64,000 nt of DNA from Gamsiella multidivaricata (taxonomy: Eukaryota > Mortierellomycota > Mortierellomycetes > Mortierellales > Mortierellaceae). Positions 54,384 through 64,000 of this stretch are shown in pieces. Every line of letters begins with the position of its first letter. The first letter of the stretch is position 1. A model generated the notes under the pieces. It did not search any database. It saw nothing but the letters and a program-made list of their open reading frames with translations, and was not told the DNA's origin. The position numbers and the translations under genes were made by a program. The stretch covers positions 62,001-126,000 of the forward strand of contig NW_026251726.1 in the NCBI RefSeq assembly GCF_025024155.1, given 5' to 3'.

Positions 54384-56555
54384 TCATTTTTTTGGCGAGC
54401 GGATGTTGAAGCGGGTGGTAGTTTGCGGACGAATTTCCTGTATGAAACGCTCCGCTGCCCAAAACTCCTTGGTGTCTTCCTTCTCAATTGCGATTCCAAA
54501 GAATTCGAGCTGTGGCCAACACTGTTCACCATTCAATATCCCAGACTCTCTTTCCTTTGCCCACTCTTCTAGATCACTCTCCAGTCCCAGATATGTCCAG
54601 TCTATATCACTGTAGTTGCTCTGTCGAGTTGTTGAGATCGACCATGCCTCTGCTGATCCTGAAGCTAATTTGTTTCCGCTCGCTTCTGCCACGTGCGATC
54701 TCCACTTGAGCGAAAGGATGGTCATGGGTGGTTGGGGTCTCTCGCGCACAGTCGGGTATCGTCTGATCCATTCCAAGTTCTCCTTACAGATCCCTGTATG
54801 TTTCTTTGAGCTGACCGACAGCCTTTCGAGATCGTGCAGCCGCGTCAGCAGACATAATCCCGCAGAGTAAGACAGGTCATTGACCTGCCGGTTCAGCTGC
54901 AGGTCCACAAGTCTAGGGCAGATCCTGCTCAGATACCCAAACACGATTCGTCCCGCCGGCGCGGATCCTTCTGTAAAACATGCGTCGTTGAGAGAGATGT
55001 GTAATGTCTGAAGGTCACGACAGGCCCATGTCGATCGACAAGGTCGCATAGGAGCCTCGTCGGAGGATGAAGGCGGATTCGAGTCAGTGCTCATAAAGCT
55101 GTCCTCGGCAGTCAAAGTAGACGTTGTCAGGGTAATGTTGTTGTTGATATTTCTGCCAGTTCCCCAAGAATATTCGCTGTCGATAGGGTACAGGACGCCA
55201 TGAACATCGAGGAGTGATATGTCGATGAGAACATTGGGAGCGATGAGATGCCGGAGGTGGACGGTCTTGCACAGGATATGATGCAGTTCGTTGCCATGGA
55301 TTTCTGAGCCCTTGAAGATTGGTAGCAGTTCCAAGGATGTCAGCCGATTTGCGAGTTTCTCGTCTATACTTGGTATCGGCACAAAGAAGGTAGAGGCCAT
55401 CTTTGAGTGAGGGATGGAAAATCGAGTTGACACTAAGGACAGTTCCCATTGCGCAAAGGACCATTCATTCATCGCTGAGAATTCTTGATCGAGCAGCGTG
55501 ACAAAGTCGTCCTGCGTGTAACACTGATCATAGACTGAAAGGTGAAGGCGTTTTAATCGTGGACAGCATCGTGAAAGTCGACGAAAGAGTTTCGCATAGT
55601 TGAATTGGAGATAAGAGAACACAGGCGCGACTGGAATGAATGGCGGCGAAGCGAAGGATGTAGCATGGAAGGTGCCGTCGATTTGGTCATCGTCTACAAC
55701 AGTAGTATTATCCGCTTGAGAAGGAACAATCTTGGACACAGGAACTCTCCAAGCACACACGACCTTGAACTCGACGAGTTGTGGAGAAGCATCGACAAGG
55801 GACTCGAGGCATCTCGAAGTAAGGACAAGATCATGGACGACGAAGGTTCGTAACGGCAATACTGGCAGGTCCTTTATGTGATAACTGTGGTCATATTCCA
55901 TGTACTGCTTCACTGGAGGACGGTGCTTGACGAAATTAGAGGTATCAATGTAAAGCATCTCCAGTCTAGGGCATGCCGTGAGGATACCGTGCAAGAAAAC
56001 GCGGTCCGGCCGATCGCCAACCTCCGTTAATTTTAGAAACGATATTTGAGAAAGATTCGGTCGCAGCTCAAAGAAGAATCTCTGGTCTGTTAGTGAGTTC
56101 CTGATATGTACCTCCCGCAGCAGTTGAGTGTCCAAGCCCTGCAGTAGTCGTATAGATGCGACGAATTCAGCCCATGCAGCGTCACGATGCTCCATGGATA
56201 GGTTATCCTTGATGACCCGTTCCCGAATGCCAGAGTAAGGCGAGAGCAGCAGGGCCACAGTAGTCGGTAAAGTTTTCAAGACCCGTTCGTGTTCCTTTCG
56301 TGTCAGGTTGAAAGCCCAATGGAGTTCATAGGGAGCAATACGTCTAGCGATTTGAAACCATTCCCTGCAGACCAGGCAAACGACAGTGCGGAGGAGGTGG
56401 CGACTGAGGAACGAAAATATGGCCTCGAGGACTTCGGGGATAGCGAGGGCGGCTGCGGGGTATGAGGATATGATGGAAGCATTCTTTTTGGGAGAGAAGA
56501 AGTGGTCTAGCAGAGAAGATAGCGACATTGGTCGTGGTGAAAGCGGACCTTGCAT
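54384..56555 (-). CDS. F-box / leucine-rich-repeat-like protein 3
   Basis: Single exon. The frame is open from 56819, but the ATG at 56555 (MQGPLSPRPMSLSSLLDHFF) places the F-box about 33 residues in, as in the paralogues, giving 723 aa; the longer form would be 811. F-box: AIPEVLEAIFSFLSRHLLRT then VCLVCREWFQIARR. Leu-rich segments follow (ACPRLEMLYID, ASPQLVEFKVV, CCPRLKRLHLSVY). Shared C-terminal landmarks: TWACRDLQTLHISL, FGYLSRICPRLVDLQL and CWPQLEFFGI. An insert with Asn-rich sequence lies near 55120-55170. Presumed SCF adaptor. Confidence 0.8.
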   Translation of the reverse strand: MQGPLSPRPMSLSSLLDHFFSPKKNASIISSYPAAALAIPEVLEAIFSFLSRHLLRTVVCLVCREWFQIARRIAPYELHWAFNLTRKEHERVLKTLPTTVALLLSPYSGIRERVIKDNLSMEHRDAAWAEFVASIRLLQGLDTQLLREVHIRNSLTDQRFFFELRPNLSQISFLKLTEVGDRPDRVFLHGILTACPRLEMLYIDTSNFVKHRPPVKQYMEYDHSYHIKDLPVLPLRTFVVHDLVLTSRCLESLVDASPQLVEFKVVCAWRVPVSKIVPSQADNTTVVDDDQIDGTFHATSFASPPFIPVAPVFSYLQFNYAKLFRRLSRCCPRLKRLHLSVYDQCYTQDDFVTLLDQEFSAMNEWSFAQWELSLVSTRFSIPHSKMASTFFVPIPSIDEKLANRLTSLELLPIFKGSEIHGNELHHILCKTVHLRHLIAPNVLIDISLLDVHGVLYPIDSEYSWGTGRNINNNITLTTSTLTAEDSFMSTDSNPPSSSDEAPMRPCRSTWACRDLQTLHISLNDACFTEGSAPAGRIVFGYLSRICPRLVDLQLNRQVNDLSYSAGLCLLTRLHDLERLSVSSKKHTGICKENLEWIRRYPTVRERPQPPMTILSLKWRSHVAEASGNKLASGSAEAWSISTTRQSNYSDIDWTYLGLESDLEEWAKERESGILNGEQCWPQLEFFGIAIEKEDTKEFWAAERFIQEIRPQTTTRFNIRSPKK

Positions 56556-56819
56556 GTCCTTATAGCAGGGATCTATGGGTTTGTGCTTGCCATGGAGCGG
56601 CAATGTTGCAATGACGAAAGATGAGCGAAGAGTGGAATGAAGAATGAGCTGAAGGAAGGAGAGATCACAAGAGATTAGGCGCAGACATTTGAGAGCGCGC
56701 GCTTTAACTTTAATTGGTGGTAATCTGCGAGGGCCCCTTGATACGAGGGAACAGGCCCAGCGCCAGATCACACAAGGTTCGGCTGCACTATGTCGATACA
56801 GAACACCCAAAGTCGACAT

Positions 56820-57460
56820 TTGAGAGCGTATTTGCTACCATGCCATAGACGAGGCATATGTGGTGGCGAATATGCGGATGCAACAAGCCTGTCGTCCTTC
56901 GACGATTGCCTATGGACTTAGCCCTCAACTGCTACAAAGCGAATAGGATTTTAGGGGGTGTATCAAAATTGTGGACTGTGCCCATTTTTACCGAGACTGC
57001 AGATTTCTCTTTCGCGGCGGTTACACGAATAAGGAAAAAATGAAGTGCTGTGGAGTATGCGCATAAACATGGACAATCCTTGGAGAGGGACGCGCGTGTC
57101 GTTGCTGACAGCCCTTTCTGCCACTCCCAGTGCTGCTATTCGCAGCTAAGACGCGTGTTCACTTGGTGGTGTTGTCTGTAACAGGCTGGTTTTCTTAAGG
57201 AGTGGATGCAGCACAGCTGTATGTGAGCACTTGATGAAATAAGAAAAAAAAAAAAAAAAAAAAAAAAAAGCTGGAGAGGATGCAGCCAGCAGTGGTTATG
57301 TTGGAATAGACAATTTGGTCCGAGTCCAACATACTCACGGTGTATTGTCTTTAGGGACCATTGTCTGCCCGCGTACTGCTGCAAGAAGATAGTATTGCTG
57401 TATGTGACCTGTATGGCCATCGTCGCCGTAGCCGCTTCTTCCTTGTCTCACTCGTTCTCT
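56820..57460. other. Intergenic, with A homopolymer
   Basis: Upstream of F-box 3. An A-run of about 27 at 57243-57269; no gene seen. Confidence 0.5.
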
Positions 57461-58870
57461 TTCCTTGCTGCTTGTTCCTGTGTCTTTGTCTCTCTCTATA
57501 TCCTTGCACACTCCCAGGTACATCATTACATCATTGGCTGCTTCGATAGACGTCCTGACTGAGACATTCTTGTGGTGGCACTACCTTTGCCATGTCTTTT
57601 CTGTCTATTGTTTTCTTTCTATTCCATGCTTGCATGCTCATCAAAGGAGACCTCTCATCCTCTCATCCTCCCATTCTCTCATCCTCACTCCCTCACTCCC
57701 TCACTTCCTCACTCCCTCGCTCCCTCTCTCCCTCTCTCCCTCTCTTTGCTCCTTTGCTGTCAAGACCAGGCTATCTTACCACCAAAGTGTATTTCATGTC
57801 CCGATAGGTCACCGGTTTTGCCACCATCATTTCCTTGCTTGTCTCTCTGTCCACTGTCTCCGTGCTGTCTATCGCCCACTATCTCTTTTTCTTTCATGTG
57901 AAAGTCCCGAAAAGACTATACCGATAGGAGGCTGCTCGAAGACACTCTCTTCGCTGCAGACAGCAGCGATGACGTGTGCCGTCTGTCGTGGAGGAGGGAG
58001 TGTCTATCGAGGACCGAATATGAAGCCCTCCTCTTTTTCTCTCTCTTCTCTCTTCTCTCTTCTCTCTTTTCTTCCTCATCTTCTCCCCGGTCTTCTTCCT
58101 GGTCTTCAAGGTAAGCTCTTCTTCCTCCTCCTCCTCCTCCTCCTCCTCCTCCTCCTCCTCCTCCTCCTCTTCCACCTTTACCCCTGCTCCAGCTACTCTC
58201 ACTTTCACTCTCAGTCCTTCACTTCTGCTGTCTCTTGCCCTTCTTTCCCACTGCTCTCTCCCACTGCTCTTTCCCACTGCTCTCTCCCACTGCTCTTTCC
58301 CACTGCTCTCTCCCACTGCTCTCTCCACTCTTGTTCACCTCAGTCTCGTTCACCTGCACTTCTCGTATCTCTCTCACCCACTCACTCACCCAGCGCTCCC
58401 TTGTCTCTATTGCTTCTAGCTTTCTCTCTCTCTCCCCTTCTCTTCCTTTGTTTACTTTTGCTTTTGCTTTTGCTTTTGCTTTTGCTTGGACTTTTGCATC
58501 TATCACTGCTCCGACTCTGGCATTTGCCTAAGCTTCCGCTTTTGCTCTTGCTTGTGCTCTGGCTTTTGTTTTCGCTTTTGCTTTTGTTTGGACTTTTGCT
58601 TTTGCTTCTGCTCCGGCGTTGCTTTTGCTTTGGCTTCGACATCTGCTTTTGCTTCTCCATCTGCCTTTGCTATTGCTTTTGCTTTTGCTTGGACTTGCGC
58701 ATCTATCACTGCTCTGACTCTGGCATTTGCTTAGGCCTCGGCTTCTGCTCTTGCTTCTGCTCTTGCTTTATTACACCTCTCTAAAAAAAAGAAAAAAGAA
58801 AAAAGAAAAAAAGAAAAAAAGAAAAGAAAAAAAGAAAAGAAAAAAAGAAAAAAGAACAAGAACAAGAAAA
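57461..58870. repeat. Strand-biased microsatellite and minisatellite cluster
   Basis: The plus strand is almost all pyrimidine up to about 58760 and then switches to purine. It includes (TCACTCCC)-like runs 57690-57745, (TCC)n 58121-58171, a 13-bp minisatellite (TCCCACTGCTCTT/C) 58237-58326, and (TTTTGC)n 58455-58488 with decayed copies to 58750. A-run/G purine repeats follow at 58782-58860. Long open frames here are by-products of the bias. Confidence 0.85.
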
Positions 58871-61182
58871 ATACAATTCCCCACCCCCCAAAAAATAAGA
58901 AGGTCAAAAGCCGAACTTTTTTTCCCTTGTGGTTTTTTCTGGGGTACCATGGCTTGCAACCTGCCCGCGGTGTACCCTGCACAGTCTTTACTTTCTCAAG
59001 TAAGACTGACTGATGGCAAGCCAATCCACTTTCCTTTGTATGTATCGCTTCGAACCCCACACCTTAGTCAGCGTAGAACCAGCAAACGTCAATGTGAAAA
59101 TGAAATAAAGAGTGAGGAGAGTGAGGATTGAACCAAACGATGAAAAGATGAAAATGTACAATAGCAAGAAAAGCCTTTGTCAGTAATATAATGAATGGGT
59201 TTGCACTTGGTGCTCGCACTGCATTGAAGGGACATAGTGATCGACGCGTATATCTGGCCCGGGCGATGCACAGCCTCGACGGCATCACATAGATCTTAAC
59301 CCCGAGAGCACCTGTGCAACATTCACATCTACTCGCAATGAAGGGGCCCAGGGGCTGTTTTTTCTGGGAAACCCCATTTCTTTCTTTTTATTCTTCATCA
59401 TAATCGAACCTTCGCCGCGACTCATTGACTTCATTGACTATGAGGAGTGCGTCAGATAGCCGGTTTCGTTGTTGCTGTTCTGTTGTGGTGGTAAAAGCAG
59501 GTCCATTGGCTGAGCCAGACGCGCTTTTTCACGTATTTTTTTGTATTCGATCTTCACCGCGAACCACCCCTGAGGGCTTTTTGTCATCGACTAGGGTGTG
59601 TCCTCGCTATTTTTCTTCAAACATTATTATGGTGATTTTCATGTGTCAGGCCGTCTTGATGTATTTGGTGAAACGGGTCTCTCCACGAAAGAATGATGGT
59701 AACAAGGCCTTGGCTCTGCATGGGCGTCAGGAAATGCTATACCAGTCCTCCGAACACATATCTAGGCACAGCGACGGATTGGCGGGTCAGATTTTTTTGG
59801 TACATTTCTACAAATGTGGACGAACAATGATGGAGAGGCGCCCATTTCTGGTGCTAGAATTGGAAGATCCTTGTTCTCTCCCTCTCTCTTCGCGCTCTTT
59901 GTAAGTGTGGATAAAAACGAAGCGGAGGATGTAGCTCCTGAGGATGTGACACCACATGGAAAGGTCTGTGGCTGTGTCGGTGCTGTGCCTATTTTGCCGA
60001 CATTGGCTGTAAATTTCTTGTTTGCGGTGGTAGTACGAGTAAGTAGGAGACGTAATGGTGTAGAATATACAAGGCCACGTTGTACTAGCCAAAAGCTTAG
60101 CCAAGAGCCTAGCCACGCCGTAAGTCTACGATAGACAAGTCCTGGGAAACATTAAGACGCGAAGGGACTTTGTGTACTACAGAATGCAGAAAACAGTAGC
60201 AGTGGCTACATGTCAGGCAAGTGCCCGGAGACTGGACGACGTTAGGACTTTGTGCAAAAGAGGAAAAAAAAAAAAACTCGCTGACATTTTATTGTAGACG
60301 ACATTGGCGGCGGGAGGGCTTCAAGGCTTTGTTGTTGACAGCATTGTCACTCTTGATGAAATACATCCCCTACGGTTGAAATGACAGCGTTTTGTTTTAG
60401 ACACCGCTGCATCTCGAAGACAACGGCGTCTTGTTCTAGACAAAACTACGATTTCAGCCAACACGGACCATTTGCTTGGCCCTCTTGAGCATTGAAAAGC
60501 AGCGTGGGTATTCTCTGGTTCCGAGACCAAGATGGCTCGATCGGATATAGTCTACCTGACCTAGCTAACATCCCCATCTCCTTTCTCTCACTCTTTCATC
60601 ATATCCATACAGCTACAATCAAGACCCTCTTACTTTTTATTCCAATCCATTAAGCAACTGCCATGTGAGGATGAACATGATTATATAGAATGGCAAAGGG
60701 ACACGGATAATCAAGGGACAAAGTGACATTAAGCAAGAAGCATCTAAAAACAGCAGCATTGCAGCATTGTTTATCACAGATTCAGCTGTGCTAATATTTC
60801 TGCCTCATATTTGCCGCTGCACAATGCGTAGACCATGTGTGCTATTCTCTGTTGCGGGCGAACTAGCTAATTAGGAATGTTTTCATTATCCATATCACTC
60901 CATGTTCCTTTGCGTCAAGTTCGTTTACCCTTGAAGCCGATCCTATGTTTTTACTTATTTATTTTTTATTTTTTTATCTGATCCGCAAAAACGAGAGAAG
61001 AGGTGCAAGGTAGTCTCTAGACTAAAACTGCTTCGCCCAGTTCACACTTGACACTTGAATTAGCTGGACCTGGATCGAAAAAGGCTGTGCCCCTGACAAT
61101 TGAAAGGGTGGACAATGTGCACATGAATTATATCAAGGGCAATGGCACTGCTGTTGATCAGCATATGGATTCGAGTTTATTG

Positions 61183-61216
<34 letters not shown>

Positions 61217-61320
61217 CTGCCTAAGTTGCAATATCCGCAGAATAATCGTTACTTCATTGTCATAAAAAAAAAAGTCGCGTCTTTTGATTCATATTATCTT
61301 GGTCCAAGAACAATATTTTA
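58871..61320. other. Gene-poor intergenic region
   Basis: 2.4 kb with no frame that looks like protein. A T-run of about 34 at 61182-61215 and an A-run at 60268-60279 are the only notable structures. Confidence 0.5.
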
Positions 61321-64000
61321 TTACTGCGTCCACCAGATCTCTCCGCCTTTGATCTTGCGTACATGGCCAGAGACAGCCGATACCACGCCTTCCTCCTCCT
61401 GATCGTCGTCGGCACGTTCTAAGCTCTCCAGAATAGGTGTCTCTTTCTCTGTTTCGAGTAGGGCTTCAAAAGTAGTCGCTTGTCCTACAGACACTGCTTC
61501 GGGTCCATGTGCACCCTGTTGCTGAATATCCGCAACATGCTCGACATTAATCTCGACCGCCTGTATCACTCCAGATCCATCCTGGTCCTCATCCACTTCC
61601 TCTGTACGGATTTCATATTCCTCTTCTTCCTCATACTCTTCCTCCTCATCCTCATCCTCATCCTGCTCATATTCTTCTTCGTCTTCCTCCATTTCTGCTT
61701 GTCTTGCTTCCTCCTCCATCGACTTTCGGATCGCTTCCATTCGCCTCAACCGATCACGACCCAATGCGCCCATAAATCCGAGCATAATCGCCATAAGACT
61801 GTTCTGCTCCACTAGTCTGACCAGCTCCCAGCCATGCCGATCAGGAACAGCGGATCCTGGTTTCGGCATCTTGCACAACCATGTGTCCTTTGGAGAACTC
61901 TGTCCCACATTATTCTGTGAACTCGGCCACTCTGTGCTAGCACCTGTTCCAACAGTCGGACTCTGATGCCCAGCTGCCGAGGGCAAAGCCGCGGAACTGG
62001 TGCTGATTACCGAAAGTGGTGACACCCCTGCTTTTCCTGGAAGAGCATGGCCTTCTATTGGAATTCCGAGTCCCATAGTCGGTGGCGGAACGACTGGGAT
62101 GGGTAAAGGTACGGGCTCTGCCTGCCCATTCGTCTGTGAAGGCTCCACCCCATCTTCATCTAAACCCTCGACTCCTAACAGGAGCTCCTTCAAGATTTGC
62201 AGTCCAATCGATTGCTCCAGTCCAGTGTGTTCATTCAACCGCACGGCGTTCTGTCCTTTGGCTTGCAGCAGACAATCCGTGAGCACGCTAGCCCATTCGT
62301 CCTTCTCTGCCGCAGTCGATGTTCCGAATAGGTAGCGCCTTCTAGTGCCGAGATCATTCAACAATGAAATCTGGAAAGTGTGCCTCATAAACTGTCGCTC
62401 GATCGCGATCGTATGCTTTGTCGGCAGATTTTGAAGGTCGTAGAACTGCTCCGGTGTTCCTTTCTCCGCAACGAGCTTTGGATGAATCGTCAACGTCTTC
62501 TTTCCTGGCACCGATCCTGTGATCCTGAACCTCTGGCTGCGATGGGATCCAAACTCCAGCACAGATGGTTCGCATTTCAAGTCCCTTCCACCAAGATGGA
62601 TCGAAAAGTGAGGGTTTAATACCGGGATCGTAATGGTGATAGGATCCGATGGAATCTTCAGCGTCAGTCTTGGAGGCAGAATTGCTGGGGACATCATCAC
62701 AGGCCATAGCTTACGCGCCACAGCAGGAGCTGAGTCAGGGTTCGTTGCATGGTCATCCAGCTTTTCAAAATCGATATCCAGTGGCTGATGACTGATGGAC
62801 GAAAAGATGTTGTATAATGTGTCCCTTGGTACAATCCGCTGCTGATCCAGGAGTTGAAACATCTCGACAAAGGACTCCCTTGTGGGCGTTGGGAAAGTCG
62901 TCAGATCATCTAAATCCATTGTCAAATATTGCTGAAGTGAAGACGAGGTTGGGACAGAGAGAGTGGATTCCATGACGGGAGTTGAAGGTATTGTTGGAGT
63001 AGAGGGCTGCGAGCTAACTCGAGGTCGAACAAGGATTCCAACCTCCTCTCTATCCTTGACCAAAGTGGCGCCTTCGTTGTTGTGGAGCTGAGCATTGAGC
63101 ACAATCATGGCGATGACCAGTTTGTGTGCGATCGACGCATCGAAGACCACGACATTGACATTGGCCTCATACCATCGTTTCGTGAACTCTTCCAACAGAT
63201 AGTCCACACTGTTGACAGTCCGCTCCGAAGACCCCCCAGTACGCTGCGTACCGCTTGTTCTTTCCGGAAGACTGAGTCTGCCTAGCAACGTCCGCAATGC
63301 CTCATCCAAAAGCACTCCTGCGAACTGACACTGATCTAAGAAAGAGCGGTAGACATGTTTGTTGGCCGGATTTGAAAGGAAGAGTGCCAGCTGAGTTTTA
63401 GACAGTTCCGGTGTTTTGAACAAAAGATGTGCAACAGAGGCTGGATCCGGATGAAGAGCTCGTTTGTTGATAAACGTGTTGAGAGCACGCGTTGGATTCT
63501 GATCAAAGGTATGAATGAACTCTGCCAAGATCGGTGGGATCTTGCGGTTGCCCAACCCTCCTGCCTCGCCATTCTTTGGGTCGTATTTATCGCGCGTCAG
63601 ACTGAGGCTGATTTTTTTGAGCTCAATGACATCCTTAACCTGAAAGCGACTGTCCAGCGTCGGATGCCCCTCTGACATATGCTTGGCGATTAACATAATG
63701 TCGTTGAACAAGAACAGGTACCGATCCTTGACTGTTGAGGTGTTGATGACCTGCAGAATCTTTCCGTGGTGAATACATTTTCGTGGTGGGTTCGTCAAGG
63801 ACACTGGCTTCTTTTCCAGCACAGCAGAAGCCAGCTTGATCGAAGGAGGGTTGCTCATGGGTGCCTTCTTAGGCGGATCTGGATGTCGAATGAGCTTTTT
63901 TACACGCGGACGAGGTTTGTCGGGCAGTGTTGTTGGGGGCGGTGGGAGTGGTGGGAGCGGGAGATCTGCTGGATATAACATGACCTGCGGTCTAATTTCT
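61321..64000 (-). CDS. PH-Sec7 domain protein (Arf-GEF-like), 5'-partial
   Basis: The frame is open past the methionine at 63981 to the window edge (EIRPQV upstream), so the true start may lie outside; 886 aa from that methionine. Order of parts: Pro-rich start (LPLPPLPPPP); a PH-type domain at about 68-130 (GKILQVINTSTVKDRYLFLF); a Sec7 domain at about 150-302; a Ser/Pro linker; and a second PH-like region at about 470-577 (FRITGSVPGKKTLTI, DEWASVL). A Glu-rich tail near 61600-61700 follows. Sec7 landmarks are PPILAEFIHTFDQNPTRAL, QFAGVLLDEALRTLLGRLSL and VLNAQLHN. Sec7 proteins load GTP on Arf GTPases at membranes. Differences from the usual motifs: LPGE is LPER, and MLNTDLHN is VLNAQLHN. 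The loop after the Glu is also longer. Confidence 0.85.
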   Translation of the reverse strand, partial: EIRPQVMLYPADLPLPPLPPPPTTLPDKPRPRVKKLIRHPDPPKKAPMSNPPSIKLASAVLEKKPVSLTNPPRKCIHHGKILQVINTSTVKDRYLFLFNDIMLIAKHMSEGHPTLDSRFQVKDVIELKKISLSLTRDKYDPKNGEAGGLGNRKIPPILAEFIHTFDQNPTRALNTFINKRALHPDPASVAHLLFKTPELSKTQLALFLSNPANKHVYRSFLDQCQFAGVLLDEALRTLLGRLSLPERTSGTQRTGGSSERTVNSVDYLLEEFTKRWYEANVNVVVFDASIAHKLVIAMIVLNAQLHNNEGATLVKDREEVGILVRPRVSSQPSTPTIPSTPVMESTLSVPTSSSLQQYLTMDLDDLTTFPTPTRESFVEMFQLLDQQRIVPRDTLYNIFSSISHQPLDIDFEKLDDHATNPDSAPAVARKLWPVMMSPAILPPRLTLKIPSDPITITIPVLNPHFSIHLGGRDLKCEPSVLEFGSHRSQRFRITGSVPGKKTLTIHPKLVAEKGTPEQFYDLQNLPTKHTIAIERQFMRHTFQISLLNDLGTRRRYLFGTSTAAEKDEWASVLTDCLLQAKGQNAVRLNEHTGLEQSIGLQILKELLLGVEGLDEDGVEPSQTNGQAEPVPLPIPVVPPPTMGLGIPIEGHALPGKAGVSPLSVISTSSAALPSAAGHQSPTVGTGASTEWPSSQNNVGQSSPKDTWLCKMPKPGSAVPDRHGWELVRLVEQNSLMAIMLGFMGALGRDRLRRMEAIRKSMEEEARQAEMEEDEEEYEQDEDEDEEEEYEEEEEYEIRTEEVDEDQDGSGVIQAVEINVEHVADIQQQGAHGPEAVSVGQATTFEALLETEKETPILESLERADDDQEEEGVVSAVSGHVRKIKGGEIWWTQ

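Noticed and set aside
58219..58709. Opposite-strand frames of KAKAKAK / KSKSKSK type
   Set aside because: Reverse reading of the TTTTGC hexamer repeat, not a protein.
57465..58784. 439-codon open frame rich in Leu/Ser/Cys
   Set aside because: Produced by pyrimidine-only simple repeats that lack stop codons. Composition is repeat-driven and no domain or splice structure is present.

Overview
The window comes from a nuclear genome of a filamentous, probably early-diverging (Mucoromycota/Mortierella-like) fungus. This is inferred from short GT-AG introns in nearly every conserved gene, a fungal-type hybrid histidine kinase, Lst4/FNIP, Mzm1 and Atp12 orthologues, several F-box/leucine-rich proteins of one expanded family, and a mix of Ty3-type, LINE and Helitron elements with long A/T homopolymers. 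The species assignment is inference; no rRNA or mitochondrial marker is present.

Layout. 1-2341 (+): 3' part of an FNIP/Lst4 gene. 2743-3684 (-) and 4016-5326 (+): two mitochondrial assembly factors (Mzm1/LYRM7 and Atp12) transcribed head to head. 5473-6442 (-): unknown small protein with a hydrophobic C-terminus. 7266-9362 (+): F-box protein 1. 9481-9551 (-): tRNA-Pro(CGG). 9644-16125: a Ty3-like LTR retrotransposon with LTRs that look identical by eye, one frame break in integrase, and an antisense ORF between pol and the 3' LTR. 16126-18060: repeat-derived debris. 18061-23360: decayed Helitron (tandem zinc-knuckle exons, Rep HUH part, PIF1-type helicase). 24216-24980 (-): hypothetical protein. 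25724-35639 (-): nine-exon hybrid histidine kinase of about 2,690 aa. 38133-40600 (-): 5'-truncated LINE bounded by a target-site duplication. 40709-40780 (+): tRNA-Glu(CTC). 41004-45089 (-): four-exon unknown protein of 1,230 aa. 46411-49790 (-): Nom1/Sgd1. 50862-51936 (+): SAP18-like protein. 52175-54292 (+) and 54384-56555 (-): two more F-box paralogues, tail to tail. 57460-58870: pyrimidine-biased microsatellite cluster. 58870-61320: no gene seen. 61321-64000 (-): PH-Sec7 Arf-GEF, open at its 5' end.

The cellular genes are housekeeping or signalling genes: TORC1/Rag control (FNIP), respiratory complex III and F1 assembly, ribosome biogenesis (Nom1), chromatin/splicing (SAP18), vesicle traffic (Sec7), two-component sensing, and ubiquitin-ligase adaptors. 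They do not form one pathway. The accessory material is concentrated in 9.6-23.5 kb and 37.9-40.6 kb, and both of these retroelement insertions lie close to tRNA genes.

Exon boundaries were assigned by hand from splice consensus, phase agreement and protein continuity. They are predictions without transcript support.
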